From the NCBI GenBank assembly GCA_019022495.1, contig JAFEKR010000010.1, positions 372,001 to 436,000 on the forward strand: 64,000 nucleotides of DNA, written 5' to 3'. The notes below the pieces were generated by a model. It worked only from the letters and a program-made list of their open reading frames with translations, did no database searches and had not been told where the DNA came from. This DNA comes from Epichloe hybrida (Eukaryota; Ascomycota; Sordariomycetes; Hypocreales; Clavicipitaceae). Every line of letters starts with the position of its first letter. The first letter of the stretch is position 1. This document shows, in pieces, positions 23,648 through 35,191 of this stretch. The position numbers and the translations under genes are program-made.

Positions 23648-25475
23648 ACCTTTATTTAGAGTTAGTGCTTTACTAATATAGCTATAGTATATTTACTTAG
23701 TAATAGTTATAGTATAAAGAGTTATTTACTAAGAATATAACTTAGGTTTTAAATAGTATAAGTAAGGTTAGTATATAAAGTATATATAAGTAAAGGTATA
23801 ACTAAAGTATAAGGGGGGGGATAATAAGTAAAAATAGTAATTTTAGTAAGATAAGGAATATTATTTCTAGCTAAGGGTTAGCTAGCTCTAGGGTTTCTAG
23901 GGGTATATTTAGGAGGAAAACTAGCTAACTTTAACTTAAAGGGAAAATAAGTAAGCTACTAGTAATAATAGGAAAAAGAGTTATTACCTAACTTAGTAAT
24001 TTAATAATAGTATTAGTTCTTACTATAATAATAAGGGGTAAGTACTTAGATAAAGGTAATAAACTATTTATATATTTCTTTATATATAGTATTTAAGCTA
24101 CTAATAACCTATTAGTTTTATTAAAATAAAACACTAGTAACTTATTATATAAATTACACTATACTATAACTAGCTAAAGGGCTAGTGCTAATAAAGGGGA
24201 TAATATTAAGGCTAGTTATATTTATTATAAGGGTATTTATAGCTAAAGATTCCCTAAGAGCTAAGTATATAGAAGCTAGGTTAAATTATGCCTAGCTAAG
24301 GAGAGTGTTTTAGTAACTAATAAGATAGTAGTATTTTTATAATAAGATAAGTATCTTTTTCTTAGTAATTATAGTCTTAAGGACTTTAGGTTTAATAATA
24401 TATATACTTATAGTAATTTTAGCCTTAAGATCCTTAAGGATATATTAGAGTTATAGGTTAGTAAATAAAAGCCTAGTATACTATATATAGGTAATATAAT
24501 ACTACTAATAAGAAAAATATAACTTCTTACTTTAGGGTAAATAATAGTTTAAAATACTAGTAGTAAAAGCCTATTTAATATAAGAACTGTAAGAATACTA
24601 AACTAATTTAAGTATAGTATACTATTTATTATTAGAGTTTCCCTTTATAAGGTACTTACTAATAAAATAGGATATTAGTGTAATAAAAGTAATTACTTTT
24701 ATAGTTACTAAAGCTATAGGAGTAAGGGTATTAGTTTAGTATTAAGGTATTTTAGTAAAGGAAATAATTATTTAAAAGAAAAAAACTAATAGAATAATAA
24801 GGAAAGTATAATAGAATTATAATAATAAAGAGATAGTATTATATAAAGAGAAAAGTAAAATAAGTATAAGCTAAAGTAAGATATTTATAGTAAAAGTTAT
24901 ACTTATATTAAGTATACTATAAATAAGTAAAGGTAAGGTAATTATTTATAATAAATAACCTATTAGTAAGGTAAATATATTATATATAATAAGTAAGGGT
25001 AAGGTAATTATTTATAATAAATAACCTATTAGTAAGGCAAATATGTTATATATACTATAAAATAATACCTAGAAGTAAGGGGGTTACTATAATAAATAAT
25101 AAGGTAATAAGGTAAGTGCTTATTAAATACTTTATAAATAGCTATTAGTAAGGGTAGTTTTTATTATAATAACTAAGGGCATATATAATATAAGTATTAT
25201 ATATATTACTAGGGGTTAATATAAAGGGGAGTTTATTAATAATAGGTAAGTAAAGGTATATATAAGAGCTTAGGCTTTACCTAAGTATTATTTATATAGT
25301 AATTAAAGAGAGAAGTAGTAAAAGTAATTAAGGTAAGGAAAGGAGGCTTATATAAGTAGCTAAGGGGGTATAAGGGGCATTACTAGGGATAGCCTCTTAC
25401 CTTTTCTCCTTTCTCCTTAAGTCTCTTAATACTATATTAACGCCCTATTGCAGTCACCTAGAGGCTAGTCTATAA
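23648..25475 (+). mobile_element. P1, 3' part: probable polypurine tract and long LTR
   Basis: P1 resumes after element B with CTTTATTTAGAGTT, matching P2 at about 60988-61005. A run of eight G at 23812-23819 is a plausible polypurine tract. What follows (about 23821-25475) would then be a long LTR of some 1.65 kb, ending ...GGCTAGTCTATAACA. P2 has the same region at about 61534-64000. The last 45 bases keep CGCC, TGCAGTCACC and similar, as other element edges do. No domain is recognised; the LTR interpretation is inference because no second copy of it bounds P1 on the left. Confidence 0.5.
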
Positions 25476-27015
25476 CAATAGTTAATATTAAGGCTTTTAC
25501 TATAAAGTGTGATGATCTAGGCTTTGCCTAGACCTAGCAATATAGGTGTCAATTGCACAAGTTACAGGGACTTGTGCAATGCGTATTCTTTTGTTGCCTT
25601 ATGGCGCAACGGAATTAGGGTTAAACCCACATGGTGGCGCAGGCACCCGCGATTAGCCCTTAGGGCTAGACCATGACATTTGCACAAGTCACCTAAGGTC
25701 ATAGGTTCGAACCGGCTGCGTGTACAAAAAAGGTACACTATAGGGCAGCCACAATGGGGTTCTTCCTAGGCTTATAGGGATAGAAGAGAGGGTCCCTAGG
25801 GGATGCGCGGTATTGCTAGCTTATAAGGGGTTAATGGGAAGAAGAAGATCACCTAGGGAAAGGGCCTATGTGATAATCTAGGCTTTGCCTAGACCTAGCA
25901 ATATAGGTGTTAATTGCATAAGTTACAGGGACTTGTGCAATGCGTATTCTTTTGTTGCCTTATAGCGCAACGGAATTGGGGTCAAACCCACATGGTGGCG
26001 CAGGCACCCGCGATTAGCCCTTAGGGCTAGACCATGACATAAAGAATAAGTACTAGTTTTAATATAAACTATAGCTAGCTAAACCTATACCTTAGATTAA
26101 TTATAAGAGTAATATACTAATAACTAAGGTATATATAGTAAGGACTTAATTAGGAAAATAAAATAGGCTAGTTAAGAAAAAGAAAGGTCTAAAGCTTACT
26201 ATAAATATATAATAGGCTAAATAAGTATTAGAAGTAAAGTTAGCTAAATACTATTAGAAAGAATACTACTTATAATATAAATCTAAGAACTACTATATTT
26301 AGGAGTATATATTTCTCCTACCCTATTACCTATAGATTAGTATTAACTTATATAAAGTAAATAAGAAAAGCATAGATAAGGAGGTAAATATTCCCCCTAT
26401 AGAAAATAAGTAGCCTCTAAGTAAAGTCTTATATAAGGGTAAGTAAGCTAACTATATACTATAATATAGGATAACTATTTAAGTTATATAAAGTTAAAGT
26501 AAGATATAGTATAATATATAGACTAACTATTATTCTTAATTCCTATACTCTTTAATATATATTATTATATTAATATCTAGATTAATTATAATTATAATTA
26601 TTATAGCGCTATAAGTAAGTTAGTAATAAAATAGTTTAGCCTAGAGCTTATATATTTACTAAAGAGAAGGTATATTTAGACTATAGTAAAAATAAAAAGA
26701 AAGGGAAAGAGAGTATAGAAAAATACCTTCTTAATTACCTATATAGTATACACTAAAATAGATATTAATAATTAGGAGTTATTAGTATATTTATATATTA
26801 TCCTAGGCCTTATATAAGATATTATACTTAGGATACTATAGCTAGAATATTATAATATAGTTATTTATATAGTAAAATAGTAATTAGTTATTAGAGTAAT
26901 AAAGGGCTTATATATCTCTAAAGCCTTTATATATAAGGTAAAGACTTTAGTATAAGGGATTATTAAGTCCTTATATACTATAGAAGCGCGCTAGGTATAC
27001 TATAAGAAGGATACT
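25476..27015 (+). mobile_element. Ty3 fragment P3 (gag to protease)
   Basis: Matches P1 from about 11572 to 12489 and contains the same gag zinc knuckle relic (about 26263-26310) and protease end (near 26800-26870, PGLI-DIILRIL-LEYYNI, compare ILGMPWLE.HN). P3 has about 88 bases at 26745-26832 that P1 lacks, inside the protease. It starts abruptly at the P1 end and stops at 27015, where a copia-type sequence begins. TRIM-1 is inserted at 25508-26039. Confidence 0.75.
25508..26039 (+). mobile_element. TRIM-1: 532-bp mini LTR retrotransposon
   Basis: Two 171-bp direct repeats (25508-25678 and 25869-26039) start TGTGATGATC / TGTGATAATC and end CCATGACA, and flank a 190-bp non-coding core. The target duplication is TAAAG (25503-25507 and 26040-26044). 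A purine tract (AGGGAAAGGG at about 25857-25866) precedes the second LTR, as expected for a polypurine tract. There is no coding capacity, so it must be mobilised in trans. It is largely free of RIP: 25621-25680 has 6 CpA, 3 TpG and only 4 TpA. TRIM-2 at 63351 is a second copy. Confidence 0.92.
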
Positions 27016-28160
27016 TGTGGCTTCCTTCGGACCTTCGGATAATAGATAGTCTAACCGTGGCCAAAGAGTGGAGCCACCAAAGGGATGCACACAATGCGAT
27101 TAGATACATCGTAAGCTACCCTGCTCCGTTAGCAGTAATACTACACTATAGCCTTACTTTTCCCCCTTTTTACTTACTTTCTTTTCTAGCTAGATTCCTC
27201 TCCTTCTCCCTTTTCTCTTCTCCCTTAGTTATTAGCTATTATTATTAACTTTATTAAATTTAACCTCTTTACACTAGTGTAACGTTCCTTAGTGTAACTA
27301 ATACTAATTAGTGGTTAACTATAACTATAGATAAGTTAGGTATTATAAGAAAAGATATTTCTGCAAATACTATAGCTATTACCCCTTATTATGCTAAATT
27401 AACAGTTATTATAGTAAAGAGGCATAACTATAGAGTGTGCTAAAGGAAGATAGACTAGAATCCTAGCAATAGGCTTATTAGACTTCTAAGAGATTAATCT
27501 ATTAACTCTTAGGCCTTTAGGATATTTAGTTAATTATTAATCTTATTATCTATCATAAGAAAACTAACTAAATAACTAAATCTATTGCTATAAGGCATTT
27601 TATTTAAACCTAACATTAAAAATAACCCTTAGCTAAGCTAGCTAACCTATATAACCTCCCTCTACACTCTCTTTATAACCCTTTTTCTCTCTTTATAGCT
27701 TTTTATGCCTTAGTATTCTAGGCATTAAGTTGCTTTTACTTTTATACTATCTTTATAGCTTGTTCTTTTTTTTTTTTACTATTTTTCCTTCTTTTACACT
27801 TTCTCTGTTGTTTTTTTATTATTTCCCTTTATTTATCCTATTAATCCTATTAATCCTACTAATCCTATTTATCCTATTCTATTTATCCTGTTTATTCCGT
27901 CCTATTTATTCTGTTTATCCTGTTTATCCTGCTTATTTTATAAGCAAAGCTCCAGGCTCTATTGTGTTAATTATAGCACTTCTACCCTATTTTTATTAGC
28001 CTTATTAATTTAAGACTAACGTTACTAGAGGGATAGAACTAGAGGGTAAAAGAATAATAAGGGGCACTCCCTAAAACATGCCCCTTTCCTCTAAACCCTT
28101 ATAAGTATCTTTAAAGATAACTATCCTTAAAAGACCTTAAGAGAATAAACTCCTGCTATA
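27016..28160 (+). repeat. 5' LTR and leader of a copia element (Copia-2)
   Basis: Starts TGTGGCTTCCTTCGG right after the P3 break. The first 130 bases are strikingly rich in CA, TG and CG (TGGCCAAAGAGTGG, GATGCACACAATGCG), then RIP-like sequence takes over, as at other element edges. It contains T-rich low-complexity DNA and a 9-base repeat (ATCCTATTA-like) at 27837-27935. The LTR's inner end and primer site are not identified. Frames here of 70-90 codons are low-complexity or use a non-ATG start, and I do not call them genes. Confidence 0.5.
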
Positions 28161-29499
28161 TCTATAACTAGAGCTTTGCATGTAGTGTAGTAAATGTAGT
28201 ATTTTGGCTTTTGTTGTAGTATGTAGTGTAGTAAATTTTAGTGTAGTGTAGTATGTAGTGTAGTGTAGTAAATACTACACTACACTACAAATACTACAAA
28301 TGTAGTATTAGTAGAAAAAAAAGTGGGGTATTATATAGTTTTATAATATTCCTTAGACTTTTCTTAATTAAGTTAATATTAGCTGTTTTTTTTATTATAA
28401 TTTAGTTATTTAGTTATAAATTCTTAAAGTTTAAGATTATTTAGATTATTTAAGCTAATTATAGGTATATAGAAGCTAAATAAGGTATATTTTAGTTTAT
28501 AATTATAACCTATTTTTTCCCTTAATTATAGAGGTTACTTTATCTTAATATCTTTTTCTTTAGATTTACTATTTATTTTAGTATGCTTTTTTTGCTTAAA
28601 ATATAGGAATTACCCTAAAGAAATTATTTTTTATTATATATAAATAAGACTAAAACTCTAATAATATTATATATATATATAAACCTTTGCATACTTTTCC
28701 GCACTAACCCTAAGGTTTAGAATCGCCTCTAAAATATAAATCACATTAATATTCGAAATCCTTGCCTTTATTTCTCCCCCCCTATAATATTACACTATAA
28801 TAAAGCTAGTAGTAAAAGTGTAAATAAGACATTAATAGTAATTAATATAAGCTTAGGGGGGCTAGCTTAGAGTAGCTACTACTTAAACATAGGAATAGGA
28901 TAGTTTAATATCTAAAGGAGTAAAGATAACCTAATAGTAAACTAAAACTAATTCACATACCCTAAAGATATAAAATATTATAATAAGATTACTAGCCTTA
29001 TCCTAAGTAATAAAGTTACTTAAGTATAGCGTATTATACTTACTATAGCTAACTAGGTAGCAAACTACGCCTAAGCTAAAATAAGAACTATAAGTACTAA
29101 TAATAGTAATATTTATATTACTAAAGAAGCATTAAAAATAGCCCTTAAGGAGGCTATTAGGGAGGAAGCTAAAGATAATAACTCCCTAACCTAGGCTAGT
29201 ATTATAGCTAGGCCTGCCTTAAAATAACTAAATACTAACCCCCCCTCTCTCTAAGTCCCTAGAAGATAATATAGAGAAGTACTTATAAAAGGAAATACTA
29301 TATAAGAATTACTCTAGTCTAGGGGCGTAAAAGATATAGTTATAGCTATAAATAAAGCTATTAGGTAAGCCTTAGTAGTAGTAGCTAGAAGACTCCCTAG
29401 TAGGGATATAATTATTACCTTTAAAGAAAATATAATATAGTATAAAGAAAACTAAAAATAGATTACTAAAGTGTTTAGCCTAAAGGTAGCTATTTACTA

Positions 29500-30200
29500 C
29501 TATATACTTAGCGTTATTATTAAGGGGTTTTTTCATAGTAATAACTAGAACACCCTTATATAAGATATTAATATAGAGATACTATATAACTAAAGCGTAT
29601 TTATAGGAGATTTTAACTAAAAGCATCCCCTCTAGGATAGGCTAGATAGAATTACTAATAAAGCAAATAAGCTACTAGAACTTATAAGCTAGTAAAGGCT
29701 TAGACTAGTAATGCCCTAAGGGGAACTAACTAGATAATATAAGGATAATAAGAATAGTACTATAGACCTAGCGTGGGTAACCCTAGATATCTAAGTTTAC
29801 TATAAAGGAGTAAAAGACCTTACTAGATTTAACTATATCCTATAGCTAATTAGTATTTTCACTAGCCTATAAGATAATATCCTATAGGCCCTTAGACATA
29901 TATAGAATATAATAGATAAACTATACGTAAAGGTAAAGGTAGTAGTATGCTTTTAACCTAAAAACACCCTAGATCTATAAGATAAAGAAAGGATAAATAT
30001 ATATGCTACCTAGCTTATTATAAACCTTTAATAAATAGTAAATAAGGTAGCCTTATAGAAGCCCTAGGGGCTTCCTAGCCTAGAGGTATAGTGGTTAAGG
30101 ATAGCTAAAGAGGTAGTTACTAAAGCTAGATAGGTAAAGAGATAATAGAGATAATAGAGAATAAAAGTAAACTAGTAAGCCTATACTAAGGTAAATAAGG
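29500..30200 (+). pseudogene. LINE endonuclease (APE-type) relic
   Basis: The plus frame reads VFIGDFN, stop, KHPL at about 29597-29635, RLDRITNKANKLLELI near 29640-29680, LRLVMP near 29700-29717, and STIDLAWVTLDI near 29755-29790. This matches the GDFN.HHP...LL....L.L...G.PT...ST.DL.W order of Tad1-type endonucleases, which nick the target to prime reverse transcription. Gln/Trp positions have become stops. Confidence 0.75.
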
Positions 30201-30439
30201 ACTAAGAATAAGTTATTAAAACTAAGAGAAGAAACACGTAAAGAGATGCCCTATAAAAGGCTAATATATAAAGAAAGAATAGGGGAGTGTAAAGACTAGA
30301 GAGATAGGCCTAGCTCTAAAGCTAGGCCCCCCTAGAACTACCTAGGTTACTAGAGCTAGAAAGGACTAAAAATAACCTAAACCTAGCTATTATATATAAG
30401 GATAAAGTAAGTGTGCTAGCACTAAGGTTTTTCCCTAAG

Positions 30440-31480
30440 CCTATAGTAAACCTCTTCTAAATCCTAGACCTTACCTTCCTAGAGCTAGATAATGCACTAT
30501 TCCTAGATAATAACTAGTTTAGACTAGAAGAGATATTAGACATTATATTAGATATAGCTAGCTAGAAAGCACTAGGTAATAATAAGCTCCTAGTAAGCCT
30601 TATTAAGGCTTATAATAAGCTAGTAAAAGAAGCTATAGTTTAGCTTCTAAATACTATCCTTAAAGTAAGGTATTTCCTAGCCTAATTCTAGACTACTAGA
30701 GTAATAGTAATTAGGAAACTAGGTAAGATAATAAAAGAGATAAGGAAAGCTAATGCTTAGAGGCCTATCTCCTTACTAAATATTATAGGAAAAATTATAG
30801 AAGTAGTAATTATAAAGTAACTTATAGCCTTTACTAAGGCAAAAGGACTTCTCCTAGAGCTATAAATAGGGAATAGGATAAATAGGTTAATAAAGACTAT
30901 AATTAGGGTCTTAGTAAAGTGCGTAAGAGAGGCCTAGAGTAAGGGTGAAATTGCCTTACTTATTTAGATAAATATTTTATTTGCTTTTAATAGAGTTAGC
31001 TACCTATACCTAATTTACTTACTAATCCTAATAGAAATCCCTTACTAGCTAATAGCTATAATATAAAGCTTCCTAGTAAATAGAATAAGCTAGCTTAGCT
31101 TTAATAGAGGACTCTCTAGACCCTTTAAGATTAAGGCTAGTACCCTATAAGGATCTTCCCTTTTACTAATTCTTTTTCTCCTTTACTTTATAGAACTTTA
31201 TATATGCCTTTAGGCTATCCTAGGTATAGTAGTAATTAGATTTGCTAATAATATAAATATTATAGTATTTAGTAAAAACATAGTATAAACCTAGAGAAAA
31301 CTTAAGGCTACTTAGAAGATTTATAAGGAATAAGTAAAGGAGGTAAAAGTAAAGTTTAACCTAGTAAAAACTAAACTTATATACTTTAGTAAGGCTTATA
31401 AGCCCCTATAAGCTAAGGTCTAGCTTAGTATAGAGGAGATAGTGCTAATAGAGGTATACTAATTCCTTAGAGTATAAGTA
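30440..31480 (+). pseudogene. LINE reverse transcriptase relic
   Basis: The plus frame shows TRVIVIRKLGK near 30690-30725, RPISLLNIIGKIIE near 30760-30800, SYLYLIYLL near 30995-31022, SLLLILFLLYFIELY near 31158-31200 and RFANNINIIVF at 31238-31270. The last is the palm active site FADDINIL(V)F with both catalytic Asp read as Asn. LVKTKLIYFSK near 31360-31392 is the following E..K.E.I.F motif. Order and spacing fit Tad1/Jockey-type RT. Dead. Confidence 0.8.
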
Positions 31481-32479
31481 AATAAGAAACTTAACTAAAG
31501 TGCTTATAAGAATATTCTTAAGGGAAAACTAGCCTAGTAGTAGCTTACACTCTTTATATTAGTAGTATTAGTATAGGGCGTTAGCTTTAGAGACACCTAG
31601 CTTATATATATATAGGTAGTTTAGCTTATTCTTACCTATAGGGCAAGCGCTTACTATACCTTAACTAAGAAAGGAGGAAAACTATAAGAAATAGTTAGAA
31701 GTTTTATAGCAGACTAATTAACCTATCTCTAGACTATAGCTAGAGTATTTAAGGCTATACTAATTACTTAGCTAAAAGTTAAAACTTATATCCCCCCCCT
31801 AGACCTTTATTTAAATAAGATAAAGTAAAAGTTTAAGAAAAGGATTATACTTAGTGAAATAATAAATAAGATATAGGCTATAGCTAACTTAGTGTAAATA
31901 GTACTATAATATAAAAGAAGACCCTTACTTACTAATAATAAACTAGATATATAACTATATAAGAAGTAAAAGAAAAGATAGGAAAACTAGCACTTTAATA
32001 GGTAATAGAGATAATATAGGCATAAGAGAGAGCTAATAAAGGACTACTTACTTACCTATAACCTAAAGGAAATCTAGAAATTCTATACTAGGCTTAATAA
32101 GTATGTCTCCTTTATAATAGTATAATTATATATAGGAAAGATTAGCCTTAATAAGTTCCTCTTCTAAAGGCGTGTTCCTAGGGTAGCTTTGCCCTTATAT
32201 AGCTATAGTTATATAGTTAAAGACTAGTACTATATAATTATTAATTACGCTAACTATAACTATAGATGCCCCTAAATAAGATAGCCTAGAGATATATAGG
32301 AGGTAAGGCTAGCTCTAGATAATCCCCTAAAGGTAAGATATATTATAAAGTAATTCCTTAGTATAAGAAAACTCTAATACTATATATTAGCGTAAGACCT
32401 AGCCTTTAGTTAATGTAAACTAGGGGAGGATCTAGGCTACCCTAGAGGTAACTAAACTAACTAATAAACGGACACTATA

Positions 32480-34280
32480 AATAACTAGAGAGAGGCACTA
32501 GGTAAAATAGTGTAGCCACAGAGGCAGGCTAGACATAAGGCAAAATCACACTATAATAAGAAAACTATAGGTTTAGAATAGTTATTAGATTAATTTTAAG
32601 TTAAAAAGCTATAGGTATTATTTTACACTAGCTTACTACTACCCCTTTACTAACCTAGAATTAGCCTTATTTCTCCTTAGGAATAGGGATTATATTCTCT
32701 ATTACCTTACTCTTACCCTTAGCTAATAAGCTAGTAGCTAGGAGCTAGTTTATCTCTACTACTTAGGTATTAAGCTACTAGAGCTAAAAGATAACCTTAT
32801 TATATTATTCCTTTGTAAACCTAGACCTAGCTAGGTCTAGGCTTACTATAGTAGCGCCCTATTTCTTCTTAGCGTGGTTTTTAGTATAGAGTTTCTTAAC
32901 CTAAGCTATATAGTTCTCTAGGGCCTAAATAATTAAAGTTAGCTATAGAATAAAGCCACTACTAAGCTAGAGTAAAACCACTTATATTACTCCTAGTAAC
33001 TATACTAGCCTAAGTCTTAACTAACTCCTAATATTTCCCTTACTAGCTAGTAACGTTTAGCTATAAGCAAATTAGCACTAAAGCAGGCTTAGAATAAGCG
33101 TAGGAGTTAATATTACCTTAATATATATATAATTATAGACCTAATAATTAAAATAAGCATTAGACATTACCCCTTTATATATAAATTAGCCTTACCCCTA
33201 GACTAGAAATAAACTAACTTACTAATAATATTATAGCACTAATAGCCCTTATTTTTAATAGATTATATCTTATAGGATACACACTAGATCTCTTATAGCT
33301 TACCTAGCTACCCTAGGTTAGACTTAGAAATAGGGTAAAATAGAGGTAAAGGGGACTTACTTCTAGGCCTTTTGCCTTTACCTAATTTAATTACTTTTAG
33401 GTTAGGGACTTCCTTAGATACTTATCTAAGGTTATAAGTTCCTAGGTAAATTAAAGCTAGAATAGCACTAAAAATAAGGTACTTATAGAGCTTAGTAATA
33501 TTATAGCGCGTTTTTCTATGTAAAACATTAGTATTTAAACTAGCACTAGACTAGGGAAGCCTTAGATAGCTCCTAAAAGGGATAGGAAGGAAAAGAACCT
33601 ATAGGAAATTTATTATAAGAAAAGAAAAAAGGTTAAAACCTTAAGGGAAAAGGAGCCTTCTTTTATACTTAAGAGAGGGGGGGGAGGGGACTAACTATAA
33701 TATTAACTAGAAAATAAAGTATAAGATAAGTAAACGCATAAATAGTATATAACTAATCTAGGAGTAAAACTACCTAGTTACTAGGCCTAAATTACCTACC
33801 CCTTACTATAATTAAATAAAACTATATACTTAGACTTTATAAGATATTTAGACTAGTGCTAGGTTAGATTTAGCTAAAAAGTAAGGCACTAGAAGAGTTA
33901 GAAGTAAAGCAAATAAAAAGTGAATTATTATTATAAATCTAAATTTACTATGCCCTAGGGTAAAGTAAGAGATATAGAGCTAGGTTAGAGTAAGACTAAA
34001 CTAGTACTAAAGGGAGCTAGTTAGGACTATTACTATACTTTTTCCTTTCTTTTTTATTTTCTTTAGGAGAAGGCTAGCGTAAGCTAGCACTAAACACCTA
34101 TAATTAATTATACCTAATGTAGCGTAAACCTAGAAGAGGGTTAGCGCTAGCTTATTAACAGACATAAGGGGGTTTTTCTTCCTAGTAAAGGGTTTTCCCT
34201 CTTAACTAAGCAGATAGAGTACTAGGAATAGCTACATAGTTAGCTAGCTAGCGTAAAGAATATATATATATATATATATA
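32480..34280 (+). other. LINE 3' region, non-coding as far as seen
   Basis: After the last recognisable protein (near 32450) about 1.8 kb remain before the TA tail. No domain is recognised. From 33279 it is shared with the truncated copy 54456-55449. G-run and purine tracts (AGAGAGGGGGGGGAGGGG at 33673-33690) and a T-rich run occur near 33670-34060. Confidence 0.6.
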
Positions 34281-35191
34281 ACTATCTTATTAATAAGAGA
34301 ATAATAAAATTTAACTAATAAAGAAGTTCCTAGTAATATAGCTATTTTATTAGAGTTATAAATAATTATATTAACTTTAAGTGTTTTTTTAGTAAAAGGA
34401 ATAGTAAAAGTACTAAGTAAAGTTACTTAAAAAGAACTTAAATATTTAATTATAGATTTAATAAATATATATAATGAATTTTCCTTAGTATTAAAGTTAT
34501 TTAAAAATAAGCTTTAAAAGTAAGTTAAATAATATAGATTATCTTTAGTATTCTTACTTAATAATATAGTTTTTTTTAAAAACAGGTCTAAAAGTAGGTC
34601 TAAAAGTAGGTCCTTATAACTATTAGTAACTTCTTTATAGCTTTCTTACTTAAATATTATATAAAAGTGGGTCCAAAAGTGGGTCCTTATAACTATAGGT
34701 AACTTCTTTATAGCTTTCTTGCTTAAATATATGATTTTTACTTAAATAAAGGAATTTTTATAAAAGTAAGTCTATAAATAGGTCTTTATAACTATAAGTA
34801 ACTTCTTTATAGCTTTCTTACTTAAATATATAATTTTTACTTAAAAGAGAGGGATTTTTATAAAAGTGAGTTTATAAGTAAGTTATTATAACTATAACTT
34901 ACTTCTTTATAGCTTTTTTACTTATATATATGATTTTTACTTAAAGGAAATACTTATTAATACTAATAGCTAATAAATTTATAAGCTATTATAAGCTATT
35001 ATAAGCTATTATATTACTAAATATAACAAAATACTACAAATACTACAAATACTACATGTAGTAGAAAAATCTCCTTGTAGTGTAGTATGTAGTGTAGTGT
35101 AGTACAAAGCTCTGTCTATAACTACTTGCTAGCAAGCTTATAAGAGATTAAAAAGAATCTAATAATCTAGATCCTAAGACTACTATATAGC

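Larger units (their letters stand above)
28684..34280 (+). mobile_element. near full-length Tad1-like LINE
   Basis: Plus-strand non-LTR retrotransposon of about 5.6 kb with endonuclease (about 29500-29880), reverse transcriptase (about 30440-31480), a long 3' region, and a (TA)n tail (34261-34280). It sits in an AT microsatellite of hAT-A, so the target duplication cannot be bounded exactly. The first 110 bases keep CCGCAC, ATCGCC and TTCGAAATCC, an un-RIPped edge. Four 3'-end fragments of this family occur elsewhere in the window (39319, 54456, 59625, 61055). Confidence 0.85.
28169..35114 (+). mobile_element. hAT-A: non-autonomous hAT element (TGTAG family) with a LINE inside
   Basis: Exact 8-bp target duplication TCTATAAC (28161-28168 and 35115-35122). 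Termini are TAGAGCTTTG / CAAAGCTCTG (first base C to T by RIP). Both ends have arrays of TGTAG pentamers with an internal palindrome (28176-28310; 35025-35105). Left interior GTGGGGTATTATATAG matches hAT-N, and the right interior has irregular copies of the GTGGGTC/TAGCTTTCTT repeat (34600-34930). It has no transposase sequence. A Tad1-like LINE occupies 28684-34280. The hAT sits inside the copia gag. Confidence 0.92.

Noticed and set aside
25696..25725. GGTTCGAACC in TRIM-1 considered as a tRNA or tRNA-derived SINE
   Set aside because: The flanking bases do not form a T stem and no acceptor, D or anticodon arm can be drawn; direct 171-bp repeats with TG...CA and a 5-bp duplication fit a TRIM.
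27016..27160. GATTAGATAC and other GC-rich bases considered as an rRNA fragment
   Set aside because: The surrounding bases do not follow small-subunit rRNA; position and RIP pattern fit an LTR start.
27015..27248. A 77-codon open frame with TTG start
   Set aside because: It overlaps the start of the Copia-2 LTR; the first part is un-RIPped DNA and the rest is T-rich low-complexity sequence.
27730..27999. An 89-codon open frame rich in Leu, Phe and Tyr
   Set aside because: It reads through poly-T runs and a 9-base repeat (ATCCTATTA-like), so it looks like a fake membrane protein from low complexity.
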